Positions 33,177 to 41,450 of a stretch of DNA of 64,000 nucleotides are shown here, in pieces. The notes below the pieces were generated by a model that was given only the letters and a program-made list of their open reading frames with translations, was not told the DNA's origin and did not search any database. This DNA comes from Gordonia amarae NBRC 15530. Lineage in GTDB: Bacteria; Actinomycetota; Actinomycetes; Mycobacteriales; Mycobacteriaceae. A program made the position numbers and the translations under genes. Where the stretch lies: assembly GCF_000241345.1 (NCBI RefSeq), contig NZ_BAED01000071.1, positions 61,483 to 125,482 of the forward strand. The letters are read 5' to 3'. Position 1 is the first letter of the stretch; each line of letters starts with the position of its first letter.

Positions 33177-34454
33177 ATGACCGATGCGGAAGTGCCGGAA
33201 ACCGAGCTGGTGACGGCCCGGATGGCCAACGGCGGCGAGGCTGTCGGCCACTATGACGGCCGGGTGGTGTTCGTGCGCGGCGCGCTGCCCGGCGAGCGGG
33301 TGCGGGTGCGGATCGTCGATTGCAGCAACGACCGGTTCTGGCGGGCGGTGGTGACCGAGGTCGTCGAATCGTCGCAGGACCGGGTTCCGCCAGCATGTCC
33401 GGCCGCGGCCCACGGCGGCGGCTGCTGCGACCTGTCGTTCGTGGTACCGAGCGCGGCAAGGCGGCTCAAGACCGAGGTGACAGCCGACGTACTGCGCCGT
33501 ATCGGGTCGCTGACCGACCCGCAGCTGGAGGAGTCCGGATTCTTCGCCGACGGCGTGCAAGCACTGGGGCCCGATGGGGAGGGCTGGCGTGTGCGTACCC
33601 GGCTGTTCGCCGACGACCAGGGCCGGACCGGGGTGCACGCCTGGCACGCGAGCTCGGTGATCGTCGGGCATGAGTGTTCGGCGCCGGTCGACGGGCTACT
33701 GACCGGTCTCGGCGAACTACGTTTCAGGGCGGGCTCCGAGATCGTCGCGGTCGCCGGTGCCGACGGCAGACACATCGCCGAGATCGCGCCCCCGGAACCG
33801 GTTCGGGGCAGCAGAGGCGACCGGCGACACGTCCAGCGCACCCGCCGGGCGCGGGCCGCCTCCCGGAAGATCTCGATGGTCGAGGGCGAGGAACTGGTCA
33901 CTCACCGCGTGGGCGAGCGGTCCTGGCGGATCGGTGTCAACGGGTTCTGGCAGGCCCATCGCGGGGCACCGGCCACCTACGCGCGCACCGTCATCGACCT
34001 GGCAGCGGACGCGGACGCCGAACTGCGGGACGCGGTGGCGTGGGATCTGTACGGCGGAGCCGGAATCTACGCCGGCGCACTGCTCGACGCGGACGCCGCC
34101 GATGTCCACGTGGTGGACTCGGACGCCGGGGCCATCGACGCGGCGAAGGCCACCTTCGCCGGTGACCGGCGGCTGCTCGCGCACCGCGGGGACGTGGCGG
34201 AGGTGGCTGCCGGACTGCCGGCACCCGGTGTCGTCGTGCTCGATCCGCCCCGGACCGGCGCCGGGCGGGCGGTGATCGACACCATCGCCGCCGCCGGGCC
34301 GCGGGTCGTGGTGTACGTGGCGTGCGATATCGGCCGCTTCGCCCGTGACCTGGGTTTCCTGACCGGGCATGGGTACCGGCTGCGGTCGCTGCGGGCCTTC
34401 GACGCGTTCCCCGGCACCCACCACGTGGAGGCGGTCGGCTGCCTCACCCGATGA
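33177..34454 (+). CDS. TRAM-domain 23S rRNA/tRNA uracil-5-methyltransferase-like protein
   Basis: A 425-residue class I SAM-dependent RNA methyltransferase of the TrmA/RlmD type. An N-terminal TRAM domain spans about 8-60 (ARMANGGEAVGHYDGRVVFV). The Rossmann fold contains DLYGGAGIYAGAL, then LDPPRTGAG, and the catalytic cysteine is in YVACDIGRFARDL, with the general base Glu in HHVEAV. The usual Cys-x5-Cys-x2-Cys iron-sulphur site is not intact: CPAAAHGGGCCDL has different spacing. Target RNA is unknown. ATG 33177 immediately follows the importer's stop, so the pair is co-transcribed. Confidence 0.88.
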   Translation: MTDAEVPETELVTARMANGGEAVGHYDGRVVFVRGALPGERVRVRIVDCSNDRFWRAVVTEVVESSQDRVPPACPAAAHGGGCCDLSFVVPSAARRLKTEVTADVLRRIGSLTDPQLEESGFFADGVQALGPDGEGWRVRTRLFADDQGRTGVHAWHASSVIVGHECSAPVDGLLTGLGELRFRAGSEIVAVAGADGRHIAEIAPPEPVRGSRGDRRHVQRTRRARAASRKISMVEGEELVTHRVGERSWRIGVNGFWQAHRGAPATYARTVIDLAADADAELRDAVAWDLYGGAGIYAGALLDADAADVHVVDSDAGAIDAAKATFAGDRRLLAHRGDVAEVAAGLPAPGVVVLDPPRTGAGRAVIDTIAAAGPRVVVYVACDIGRFARDLGFLTGHGYRLRSLRAFDAFPGTHHVEAVGCLTR

Positions 34455-34482
34455 CCGGGCAGCCTCCCGTGCGCTGAGGGTG

Positions 34483-35328
34483 TCAGGAACCGTGCGCGGC
34501 GTCGGCGTGTGCGCTCAGCCAGTCCACGGCGGTGGCGATCACCGTGTCGCGTTCGGGTTCGTTGAAGATCTCGTGGAACAGCTCGTCGTAGATGATGAGC
34601 GTCTTGTCCGACGATCCGGCGAGCTTCTCGACCATCCGGCTGCCATCAGGCTCGGCGAGCACGTCCTTGCCGCCGTGCATCACGAGCAGCGGAATCCGCA
34701 GCGACGGAAGACGCTTGGGGAACGACTGCATGGTGCTGATCATCGCCCCGCCCAAGCCCGCGGGGATCGGGCTGCGCACCACGAGCGGGTCGGCGTCGTA
34801 GTCGGCGACCACCTTCGGGTCGCGGGAGATGCTGGCGGCGCGCAGCGCCTTCGACGGCAGCCCGGGCACGATGCGGCCCAGGATCGGGGCGAGTGTGACC
34901 AGTATCGGCGGCATGTCGGAGCCGGGGACCACCGCGGGGCCCGACAGCACCAGCCCGGTCAGCCGCTCCTGATGGTCGAGCGCGAAGTCCAGGGCGATGC
35001 AGCCACCCATGCTGTGACCGAGCAGGAAGGTCGGCAGGCCCTCGATCCGCACCGCGTCCAGGACGGTGCCGATGTCCCCGGTGTAGTCGGCGAAGCTGTT
35101 GATCCGCAGCCGCTTTCCGTCGGAACGCCCGTGCCCGAGATGGTCGGGGACCGCGACCACGAAACCGGCGCCGGTCAGCGCGTCGACGACGTGACCGTAG
35201 CGGCGGCCGTGTTCGCCGAGACCGTGGACGATGACCACCACGCCCCGGGGGTCGCGGTCGGGAGTGGTCACGTCGTACCGGATGACATGTCCGTGGGCGC
35301 CCAGGAATTGGCGTTCTTCGGTCGGCAC
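34483..35328 (-). CDS. Monoacylglycerol lipase-type alpha/beta hydrolase
   Basis: A 281-residue hydrolase of the MGLL family (Rv0183-like). Oxyanion HGLGEH, nucleophile GHSMGG (Ser near 108), Asp in HGGKDVLAEP and His in ELFHEIFNEPERD make a complete triad; the last motif is diagnostic of monoacylglycerol lipases. It probably releases fatty acids from monoglycerides. GTG 35328 follows GAGGAG by 8 nt and is preferred to 35370. It converges with the methyltransferase and diverges from dxs. Confidence 0.9.
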   Translation of the reverse strand: MPTEERQFLGAHGHVIRYDVTTPDRDPRGVVVIVHGLGEHGRRYGHVVDALTGAGFVVAVPDHLGHGRSDGKRLRINSFADYTGDIGTVLDAVRIEGLPTFLLGHSMGGCIALDFALDHQERLTGLVLSGPAVVPGSDMPPILVTLAPILGRIVPGLPSKALRAASISRDPKVVADYDADPLVVRSPIPAGLGGAMISTMQSFPKRLPSLRIPLLVMHGGKDVLAEPDGSRMVEKLAGSSDKTLIIYDELFHEIFNEPERDTVIATAVDWLSAHADAAHGS

Positions 35329-35521
35329 TTGCGCTCCTCGCGTGGTGTGTCGTTGTGTGGATCCGCTCACATAGTGACACCCGTGCCGGATCGGCGGGTC
35401 GGTGGGACATCACATCTTCCGCGGCGGGGTGCTCATCCGGGTCGCCTAGACTGTGCAGCACGCCCCGTGGCGGCTTGTGCGGTCGGGCGTGATCGGTTGA
35501 CGGTGATGATGGAGGTTGGCG

Positions 35522-37486
35522 ATGGGCGTGCTTGATCGGATAGATTCCCCTGCCGATCTGCGGTCCCTTTCGGGTGATGAGATGGTCGCGCTGGCCGCCG
35601 AGATCCGGGCGTTCCTCATCGAGAAGGTCGCCGCCAGCGGAGGGCACATCGGACCCAACCTCGGCGTGGTCGAACTGACCCTGGCGCTGCACCGGGTGTT
35701 CGACTCGCCGCACGACCCGATCCTGTTCGACACCGGTCACCAGTCGTACGTGCACAAGATCGTCACCGGACGCAAGGCCGGTTTCGACAAGCTGCGCCAG
35801 CGCGGGGGCCTGACCGGCTACCAGGAACGCGCCGAGAGCGAACACGACTGGATCGAGTCGTCGCACGCGTCGGCGGCCCTGTCCTACGCCGACGGCCTGT
35901 CCAAGTCATTCGAACTGACCGGGCAGGACCGCACCGTGGTGGCCGTCGTCGGCGACGGTGCGCTGACCGGCGGCATGTGCTGGGAGGCGCTCAACAACAT
36001 CGCCGCCGCCCGGCGTCAGCTGGTGGTGGTGGTCAACGACAACGGTCGTTCGTACGCGCCGACGATCGGCGGGTTCGCCCGGCACCTGTCCGGCCTGCGC
36101 CTGCAACCCGGCTACGAGAAGCTGCTGACCGAGGGCCGTAGGGCGCTGCAGAAGGTGCCCATGGTCGGTGAACCGGCGTACGCGGTGCTGCACGGGATGA
36201 AGAGCGGCCTGAAGGACCTGCTGGCCCCGCAGGCGATGTTCACCGACCTCGGCATCAAGTATGTCGGCCCGGTCGACGGCCACGACATCGCCGAGCTCGA
36301 ATCGGCGTTCGCACAGGCCAAGTCCTTTCACGGACCGGTCATCGTGCACACGGTCACCCGTAAGGGCATGGGGTATGAACCGGCCGAGAACCACGAAGAG
36401 GACCAGATGCACGCCACCGGCGTCATCGATCCGGCCACCGGGCAGGCCACGAGCGTGTCGCCGCTGGGCTGGACCGACGTGTTCTCCGCGGCGCTCATCG
36501 AGGCCGGTGCCCGCCGTAAGGACATCGTCGCCATCACCGCGGCGATGCCCGGACCGACCGGCACGCTCGCCTTCGGGGAGCGGTTCCCGGACCGGCTGTT
36601 CGATGTCGGGATCGCCGAACAGCACGCCCTGACGTCGGCGGCGGGGCTGGCGCTGGGCGGGCTGCATCCGGTGGTCGCCATCTACTCGACCTTCCTCAAC
36701 CGGGCGTTCGACCAGTTGCTCATGGATGTGGCGCTGCTCAAACAGCCGGTGACCCTGGTCCTCGATCGCTCCGGCATCACCGGCCCCGACGGCCCGAGCC
36801 ACCACGGCATGTGGGATCTGTCGCTGCTGGCGATGGTGCCCGGCATACGGGTGGCCGCCCCGCGCGACGCGGTGCGATTGCGGGAGGAGTTCGCCGAGGC
36901 CATCGCCACCGACGCCGGTCCGACCGCCGTCCGGTTCTCCAAAGGTGCTGTGCCGGAAGATATCCGATCGGTTCAGCGGCTTGACGACGGCGTGGACGTG
37001 CTGCGCCGCGGGGTGCCCGGTGCGGGTGCCGTGCGTGGTGATGTGCTCATCGTCGCGGTCGGTGCGTTCTGTGCGTTGGCCCTCGACGCGGCCGACCGGC
37101 TGGCGCAGCAGGGGATCGCGGCCACGGTCGTCGACCCGCGGTGGGTACTGCCGGTGCCGGGCTCGATCATCGACCTGGCCCGCTCTCACCGTCTCGTGGT
37201 GACGCTGGAGGACGGCGGTATCAGCGGCGGTGTCGGATCGGCGGTCGCCGCGGCGGTGGCCGCCGCCGATGTCCTGGTGCCGGTGCAGCAGCGGGGCATT
37301 CCGCAGGAGTTCATCGAGATGGGTTCGCGCGGTGAGATTCTCGCCGACCTGGGCCTGACCGCCCAGGATCTGGCCCGCTCGATCACGGCGACGGTGTCGC
37401 GGATGCAATCGGTGCCCGAACTCGACGGCGACGCACTCGCCGACACCCCGGCCGATCAGCCCGCCGAGTCCCACGCCGACGACTGA
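35522..37486 (+). CDS. dxs: 1-deoxy-D-xylulose-5-phosphate synthase
   Basis: A 654-residue thiamine-diphosphate enzyme that joins pyruvate and glyceraldehyde-3-phosphate in the first step of the MEP isoprenoid pathway. HIGPNLGVVELTLALHRVF is near residue 44; the cofactor motif GDGALTGGMCWEALNN is near 145, the transketolase-type GIAEQHALTSAAGLALGG near 365, and LDRSGITGPDGPSHHG near 418. Length is usual. ATG 35522 follows GGAGG by 7 nt. Its product feeds the decaprenyl phosphate used by AftC. Confidence 0.97.
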   Translation: MGVLDRIDSPADLRSLSGDEMVALAAEIRAFLIEKVAASGGHIGPNLGVVELTLALHRVFDSPHDPILFDTGHQSYVHKIVTGRKAGFDKLRQRGGLTGYQERAESEHDWIESSHASAALSYADGLSKSFELTGQDRTVVAVVGDGALTGGMCWEALNNIAAARRQLVVVVNDNGRSYAPTIGGFARHLSGLRLQPGYEKLLTEGRRALQKVPMVGEPAYAVLHGMKSGLKDLLAPQAMFTDLGIKYVGPVDGHDIAELESAFAQAKSFHGPVIVHTVTRKGMGYEPAENHEEDQMHATGVIDPATGQATSVSPLGWTDVFSAALIEAGARRKDIVAITAAMPGPTGTLAFGERFPDRLFDVGIAEQHALTSAAGLALGGLHPVVAIYSTFLNRAFDQLLMDVALLKQPVTLVLDRSGITGPDGPSHHGMWDLSLLAMVPGIRVAAPRDAVRLREEFAEAIATDAGPTAVRFSKGAVPEDIRSVQRLDDGVDVLRRGVPGAGAVRGDVLIVAVGAFCALALDAADRLAQQGIAATVVDPRWVLPVPGSIIDLARSHRLVVTLEDGGISGGVGSAVAAAVAAADVLVPVQQRGIPQEFIEMGSRGEILADLGLTAQDLARSITATVSRMQSVPELDGDALADTPADQPAESHADD

Positions 37487-37538
37487 TCCGGAACCGCCTC
37501 ACCCGGCCGCGGGGAGGGACGGCGAATTGAGAATTCGA

Positions 37539-37553
37539 CTCTCATTATGAGAG
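37539..37553. promoter_or_regulatory. Palindrome upstream of the esterase gene, candidate operator
   Basis: CTCTCATTATGAGAG is a perfect 7-bp inverted repeat around one T, in a locally AT-rich patch 77 bp before the esterase start. A TACTCT (37562-37567) follows and could be a -10 box overlapping regulator binding. The form fits a TetR- or MarR-type operator; no such regulator is adjacent. Confidence 0.5.
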
Positions 37554-37629
37554 AACCTGAATACTCTGATGGCGACGGTTCTGCACGCACATATCGGCAG
37601 ACCGGGGTCGATTCGAACGAGAGTCAGGT

Positions 37630-38394
37630 ATGAGTATGCGATTTGTCTTCGTACACGGCGGTTTTCACGCGGCCTGGTGCTGGGAACGCACCATCGCCGA
37701 GCTCCGGGAACTCGGCCACGACGGGGTGGCGATGGACCTGCCCGGCCACGGCAGCCGGGTGGACGAGGACTCGACCCTGGCCAACAGACGGGCCGCCGTC
37801 GCCGACGTGCTGCAGCCCGGTGATGTCCTGGTCGGCCATTCCGGCGGCGGTTTCGACGCCACCCTGGGCGCCGACACGAAACCGGAACTGGTCTCGCACA
37901 TCGTGTACCTGGCCGCGGCGCTGCCGCGGGAGGGACGCAGCTACACCGAGGCGATGACCATGCGCAATGCCGAAGACGGGGAGATCGACGGCGACGTGGG
38001 GGAGATGCTCGGCTACCTGAGCTTCGCCGAGGACGGGGCGATGACGTTCGCCGGCTTCGACGGGGCGTGGAAGTACTTCTATCACGACTGCGACGAGGCA
38101 ACGGCCCGCTGGGCTTTCGAGCGCCTCGGGCCCGAACGATTCGGGGAGACCACCGTCGCACCGGTGTCGGTGCCGAACTTCTGGGCCGCGGATCTGCCAC
38201 GCAGCTTCATCCGGTGCGAGCAGGACCGGGCGATGCCGGTCTGGCTCGCCGACACGGTCACCGAGCGGCTCGGTGTCGAGCAACTGACCATCGACGCATC
38301 GCATTCGCCGTTTCTGAGCCGCCCCCGTGACCTGGCCGAGTTGCTGCTCCACGCGGTGACGACCCGGCCGGTCGGGCCCCTGATCCCGAACTAG
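37630..38394 (+). CDS. Alpha/beta hydrolase (EstC/hydroxynitrile-lyase-like esterase)
   Basis: A 254-residue alpha/beta hydrolase. The N-terminal VHGGFHAAWCWERTI and nucleophile motif GHSGGG, followed by VYLAAALPREG, are typical of the plant-salicylate-esterase/EstC group. The acid is probably the Asp in CEQDRAMP and the base the His in ASHSPFLSRP. The substrate is unknown. The gene stands alone, with a palindrome in its upstream region, and ends 5 bp before convergent rnd. Confidence 0.88.
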   Translation: MSMRFVFVHGGFHAAWCWERTIAELRELGHDGVAMDLPGHGSRVDEDSTLANRRAAVADVLQPGDVLVGHSGGGFDATLGADTKPELVSHIVYLAAALPREGRSYTEAMTMRNAEDGEIDGDVGEMLGYLSFAEDGAMTFAGFDGAWKYFYHDCDEATARWAFERLGPERFGETTVAPVSVPNFWAADLPRSFIRCEQDRAMPVWLADTVTERLGVEQLTIDASHSPFLSRPRDLAELLLHAVTTRPVGPLIPN

Positions 38395-38399
38395 CCGGG

Positions 38400-39629
38400 C
38401 TACTGGCTGTCGGCGGGTTCCCCGGCCGAGTTCAGGGCACCGGCCAGCGCTTCTGACACCAGGGCACGCTGCCACGACCTCGCGCCCCCCGCCGCGAGCC
38501 GGGCATCGACGGCCTTGGGGGTGGCGGGCAGCTCGACACCCTCCCAGCACAGGGTGCGCACGATGTCCGGCGCGAGGAGATTCTCGGGTGGCAGTGTGTT
38601 CTCCTCGGCGAGCGCACCGATCACCGGCCGGACGGCCGCGGCACGCTCGGCGCCCTCCGGATTGCCGCGGTCCCACCGGTTGTACGGCGGCAGGCCCGTC
38701 ATCGGCGGTTTGCGCGGGGGGAGTTCGGCAGCCGGCAGGGCCCGCGCTCGTTCGAGTGCGTCGAACCAGGTCCGGGCGTTGCGGCTCTGCCGTGGGCCGC
38801 CGAACACCGGAAGCCGCGTCAGGTCTTTGACGGTGGCCGGGTCCGCGGACGCCGCGGTGACGATCGCCGAGTCGGGCAGGATCCGGCCGGGCGCGATGTC
38901 GCGGCGCTGGGCGACCTCCTCACGTGTCAGCCACAGCTCACGTACCGCCGCCAGACCGCGCGCGCTCTTGACGGTGTGGATGCCGGCCGTGCGGCGCCAG
39001 CGGTCGACCCGTGCCGCAGGCGCGGGCCGGGCGAGCACCGCGGCGAACTCCTCACGCGCCCAATCGTCCTTACCGGCGTCGGTGAGGGCGGCAGCGGTGG
39101 CATCGCGCAGTTCGAGGAGAACCTCCACGTCGAGGGCCGCGTACACGAGCCAGTCGTGGGGCAGCGGCCGGCGCGACCAGTCGGCGGCACCGTGCCCTTT
39201 GCTCAGTCCCAGACCCAGGAACTCCTCGACCATCGTCGCCAGGTTCACCTTCGGCCGCCCCAGCAGGCGACCGGCGAGCTCGGTATCGAACAGCGCGGTA
39301 CACGTGAAGCCGGCCTCGCGTAGGCACGGAAGATCCTGGTCGGCGGCGTGCAACACCCATTCGGGACCGGTCAGCGCCTCGATGACCGGGGCCAGCGCGT
39401 CGGGTTCGACGGTCGGGTCGAGCAGGAACGACCCCGCGCCGGCCCGTTTGAGCTGGATCAGATAGGCGCGCTGAGAGTAGCGGTAGCCCGATGCGCGTTC
39501 GGTGTCGACGGCGACCGGACCGTTGCCGGCGGCCAACAGCGCGGCGGCGTCGGAGAACTCGGCCGCGGATGTCAACACCGGCGGGACGCCACCGGCCGGC
39601 TCCGTGAGCGGCGTGGGCGTGGCGGTCAT
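38400..39629 (-). CDS. Ribonuclease D-like exonuclease with HRDC domain
   Basis: A 409-residue protein (Rv2681-like). DEDD-type 3'-5' exonuclease: VAVDTERASGYRYSQRAYL (DxE), HAADQDLPCLREAG, and the LVYAALDVEVLLELRD (Tyr-x3-Asp) motif near 180. An HRDC domain follows (WLTREEVAQRRDIAPGRIL, about 230-290), then an extra C-terminal helical region. Likely role: trimming of tRNA or other stable RNA 3' ends. ATG 39629 forms an ATGA overlap with DUF3000, so the two are coupled. The longer open frame to 40385 is antisense to hemE's upstream region. Confidence 0.92.
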   Translation of the reverse strand: MTATPTPLTEPAGGVPPVLTSAAEFSDAAALLAAGNGPVAVDTERASGYRYSQRAYLIQLKRAGAGSFLLDPTVEPDALAPVIEALTGPEWVLHAADQDLPCLREAGFTCTALFDTELAGRLLGRPKVNLATMVEEFLGLGLSKGHGAADWSRRPLPHDWLVYAALDVEVLLELRDATAAALTDAGKDDWAREEFAAVLARPAPAARVDRWRRTAGIHTVKSARGLAAVRELWLTREEVAQRRDIAPGRILPDSAIVTAASADPATVKDLTRLPVFGGPRQSRNARTWFDALERARALPAAELPPRKPPMTGLPPYNRWDRGNPEGAERAAAVRPVIGALAEENTLPPENLLAPDIVRTLCWEGVELPATPKAVDARLAAGGARSWQRALVSEALAGALNSAGEPADSQ

Positions 39630-40246
39630 AGTTCGGTCACACCCACGGGCGGCAGACCGGCCGCGGCCGACAGGACCTCGCAGAACGCTTCGAGGTGCCG
39701 GCCGAGATCCAGGTCGGTCGCGGTCCAGGAGGCGCGCAACTCGAGTTGATGGGTGCGTGGTTGCCCGGCGATGTCGCCGTAGCGCACCGACGAGGTGGAG
39801 GTGACGGTGCCACCGAGTGCGGTCACGTGGACATCGCCGTACGTCGAGGAGGTGTCGCCCTCGGCGACGCCCAGCGCGTCGGCCAACCAGCTCCACGCCA
39901 CCTCGGGTAGCAGCGGATCCATCGCCAGCGCCGCCTCGACCTCCGCCTGCACGTACGCGACCAGCCGCATCGTGCCGTTCCAGGCCTCGTGCCCGGCGGG
40001 ATCGTGCAGCAGGATGAGCCGGCCGAACGCGCTGCCCTGCTCGTCGTCGCCGAGTTGGTCGGGGCCGTCGAACTGCCGGACCTCGACACCGAGTGCGTGG
40101 CTGTAGGGGGCGAGTCGTTGCGGTGGGCGGATGGGGCCGACCTCGATTTCGGGACGGATGTGCGCACCGCCGAGCGAGTCCACGGCGGTCCGGAAATCTT
40201 CCGGTATGCGCGTCGAGGACTCGGTCGGAGCTCCGGGTGAGGTCAC
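39626..40246 (-). CDS. DUF3000 family protein
   Basis: A 206-residue soluble protein (DUF3000, Rv2680-like). Conserved stretches: LAPYSHALGVEVRQFDG, GRLILLHDPAGHEAWNGTMRL and LVAYVQAEVEAALAMDPLLPEVAWSW. Function unknown; its constant coupling to the RNase D gene hints at RNA metabolism. GTG 40246 is 6 nt after TACCGT, so the mRNA may be leaderless. The stop overlaps the exonuclease start by 4 bp. Confidence 0.88.
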   Translation of the reverse strand: MTSPGAPTESSTRIPEDFRTAVDSLGGAHIRPEIEVGPIRPPQRLAPYSHALGVEVRQFDGPDQLGDDEQGSAFGRLILLHDPAGHEAWNGTMRLVAYVQAEVEAALAMDPLLPEVAWSWLADALGVAEGDTSSTYGDVHVTALGGTVTSTSSVRYGDIAGQPRTHQLELRASWTATDLDLGRHLEAFCEVLSAAAGLPPVGVTEL

Positions 40247-40343
40247 GCACGTACGGTAAGTCGGACCCGGCGTGTCGCCGGGGAGGCGCGCCGAAGGTCG
40301 CCGTCCCGAGGGGGAGTCCCGCCGTGTTCACCGGTGGCCGCAC

Positions 40344-41450
40344 ATGGCACAGTTGACCCTGATGCCGCACGAATCCGGAGCGCATAACCGGCGCTCACGC
40401 AGCCATGATTCCTCGTTCCCGCTGGTCGCCGCCGCGACCGGGGGGCGGCCCACCCGCCGGCCGGTGTGGTTCATGCGTCAGGCCGGTCGCTCGCTTCCCG
40501 AATACCGGGCGATCCGCGCCGACCACGGCATGCTCGAGGCCTGCTTCGACCCGGCGATGGTCTGCGAGATCACGCTGCAGCCGGTGCGCAGGCACGATGT
40601 GGACGCGGCGATCCTGTTCTCCGACATCGTGGTGCCGCTGCGCGCCGCCGGTATCGACCTGGACATCGTCGCCGGCACCGGTCCGGTCATCGCCCACCCC
40701 GTCCGCACGGCCGCCGACGTGGCGGTACTGCCGCGCCTGGATCCGGCGGGTGTCGGCGCCATCGGCAAGGCCGTCGAACTGATCCTGGGTGAACTTGCCG
40801 ATCACACCGCTCTCATCGGGTTCGCGGGGGCGCCGTTCACCCTCGCGTCCTACCTCATCGAGGGTGGGCCGAGCCGCACCTACGCCCGCACCAAGGCACT
40901 CATGTACGGCGACCCGCGGACGTGGAACGTGCTGATGGGGCACCTGGCCGACATCACCGTCACCTTCTTGCGGGTGCAGCTCGACGCCGGTGTGGACGCG
41001 GTGCAGCTTTTCGACTCGTGGGCGGGGCAGCTCTCGCCCGCCGACTACCGGCATTACGTGGCACCGCACAGCGCGCGGGTGTTCGCCGAGATCGCCGGCT
41101 ATGGCGTGCCCCGCATCCACTTCGGGGTGGGGACCGGCGAGCTGCTGCCGGCGATGACCGAGGTCGGTCCAGACGTGATCGGCGTCGACTGGCGGGTCCC
41201 GCTCGACGAGGCGGTCCGGCGGGTCGGCCCGGGCAAAGCCGTGCAGGGCAACCTCGACCCGACCGTGCTGTTCGCGGGGGCCGATGTCATCGAGCGCGAG
41301 GTGCGCCGGGTCATCGACGACGGTGACCGGGCCGTCGCGGCGGGGGCGACCGGACATATCTTCAACCTTGGGCACGGGGTGCTGCCCACCACCGACCCGG
41401 ACACCCTCACCCGGGCGGTCGACCTCATCCACTCCGTCGACCTGCCATGA
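40344..41450 (+). CDS. hemE: Uroporphyrinogen decarboxylase
   Basis: A 368-residue enzyme that converts uroporphyrinogen III to coproporphyrinogen III in haem synthesis. The hallmark RPVWFMRQAGRSLPEYR is near residue 33; ILFSDIVVPLRAAGIDLDIV, GFAGAPFTLASYLIEGG and the C-terminal NLGHGVLPTTDPDTL are all standard. Start ATG 40344; ATG 40362 would give a length closer to the family norm. The stop overlaps hemY by 4 bp (ATGA), making a hemE-hemY unit with hemQ 63 bp further on. Confidence 0.96.
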   Translation: MAQLTLMPHESGAHNRRSRSHDSSFPLVAAATGGRPTRRPVWFMRQAGRSLPEYRAIRADHGMLEACFDPAMVCEITLQPVRRHDVDAAILFSDIVVPLRAAGIDLDIVAGTGPVIAHPVRTAADVAVLPRLDPAGVGAIGKAVELILGELADHTALIGFAGAPFTLASYLIEGGPSRTYARTKALMYGDPRTWNVLMGHLADITVTFLRVQLDAGVDAVQLFDSWAGQLSPADYRHYVAPHSARVFAEIAGYGVPRIHFGVGTGELLPAMTEVGPDVIGVDWRVPLDEAVRRVGPGKAVQGNLDPTVLFAGADVIEREVRRVIDDGDRAVAAGATGHIFNLGHGVLPTTDPDTLTRAVDLIHSVDLP

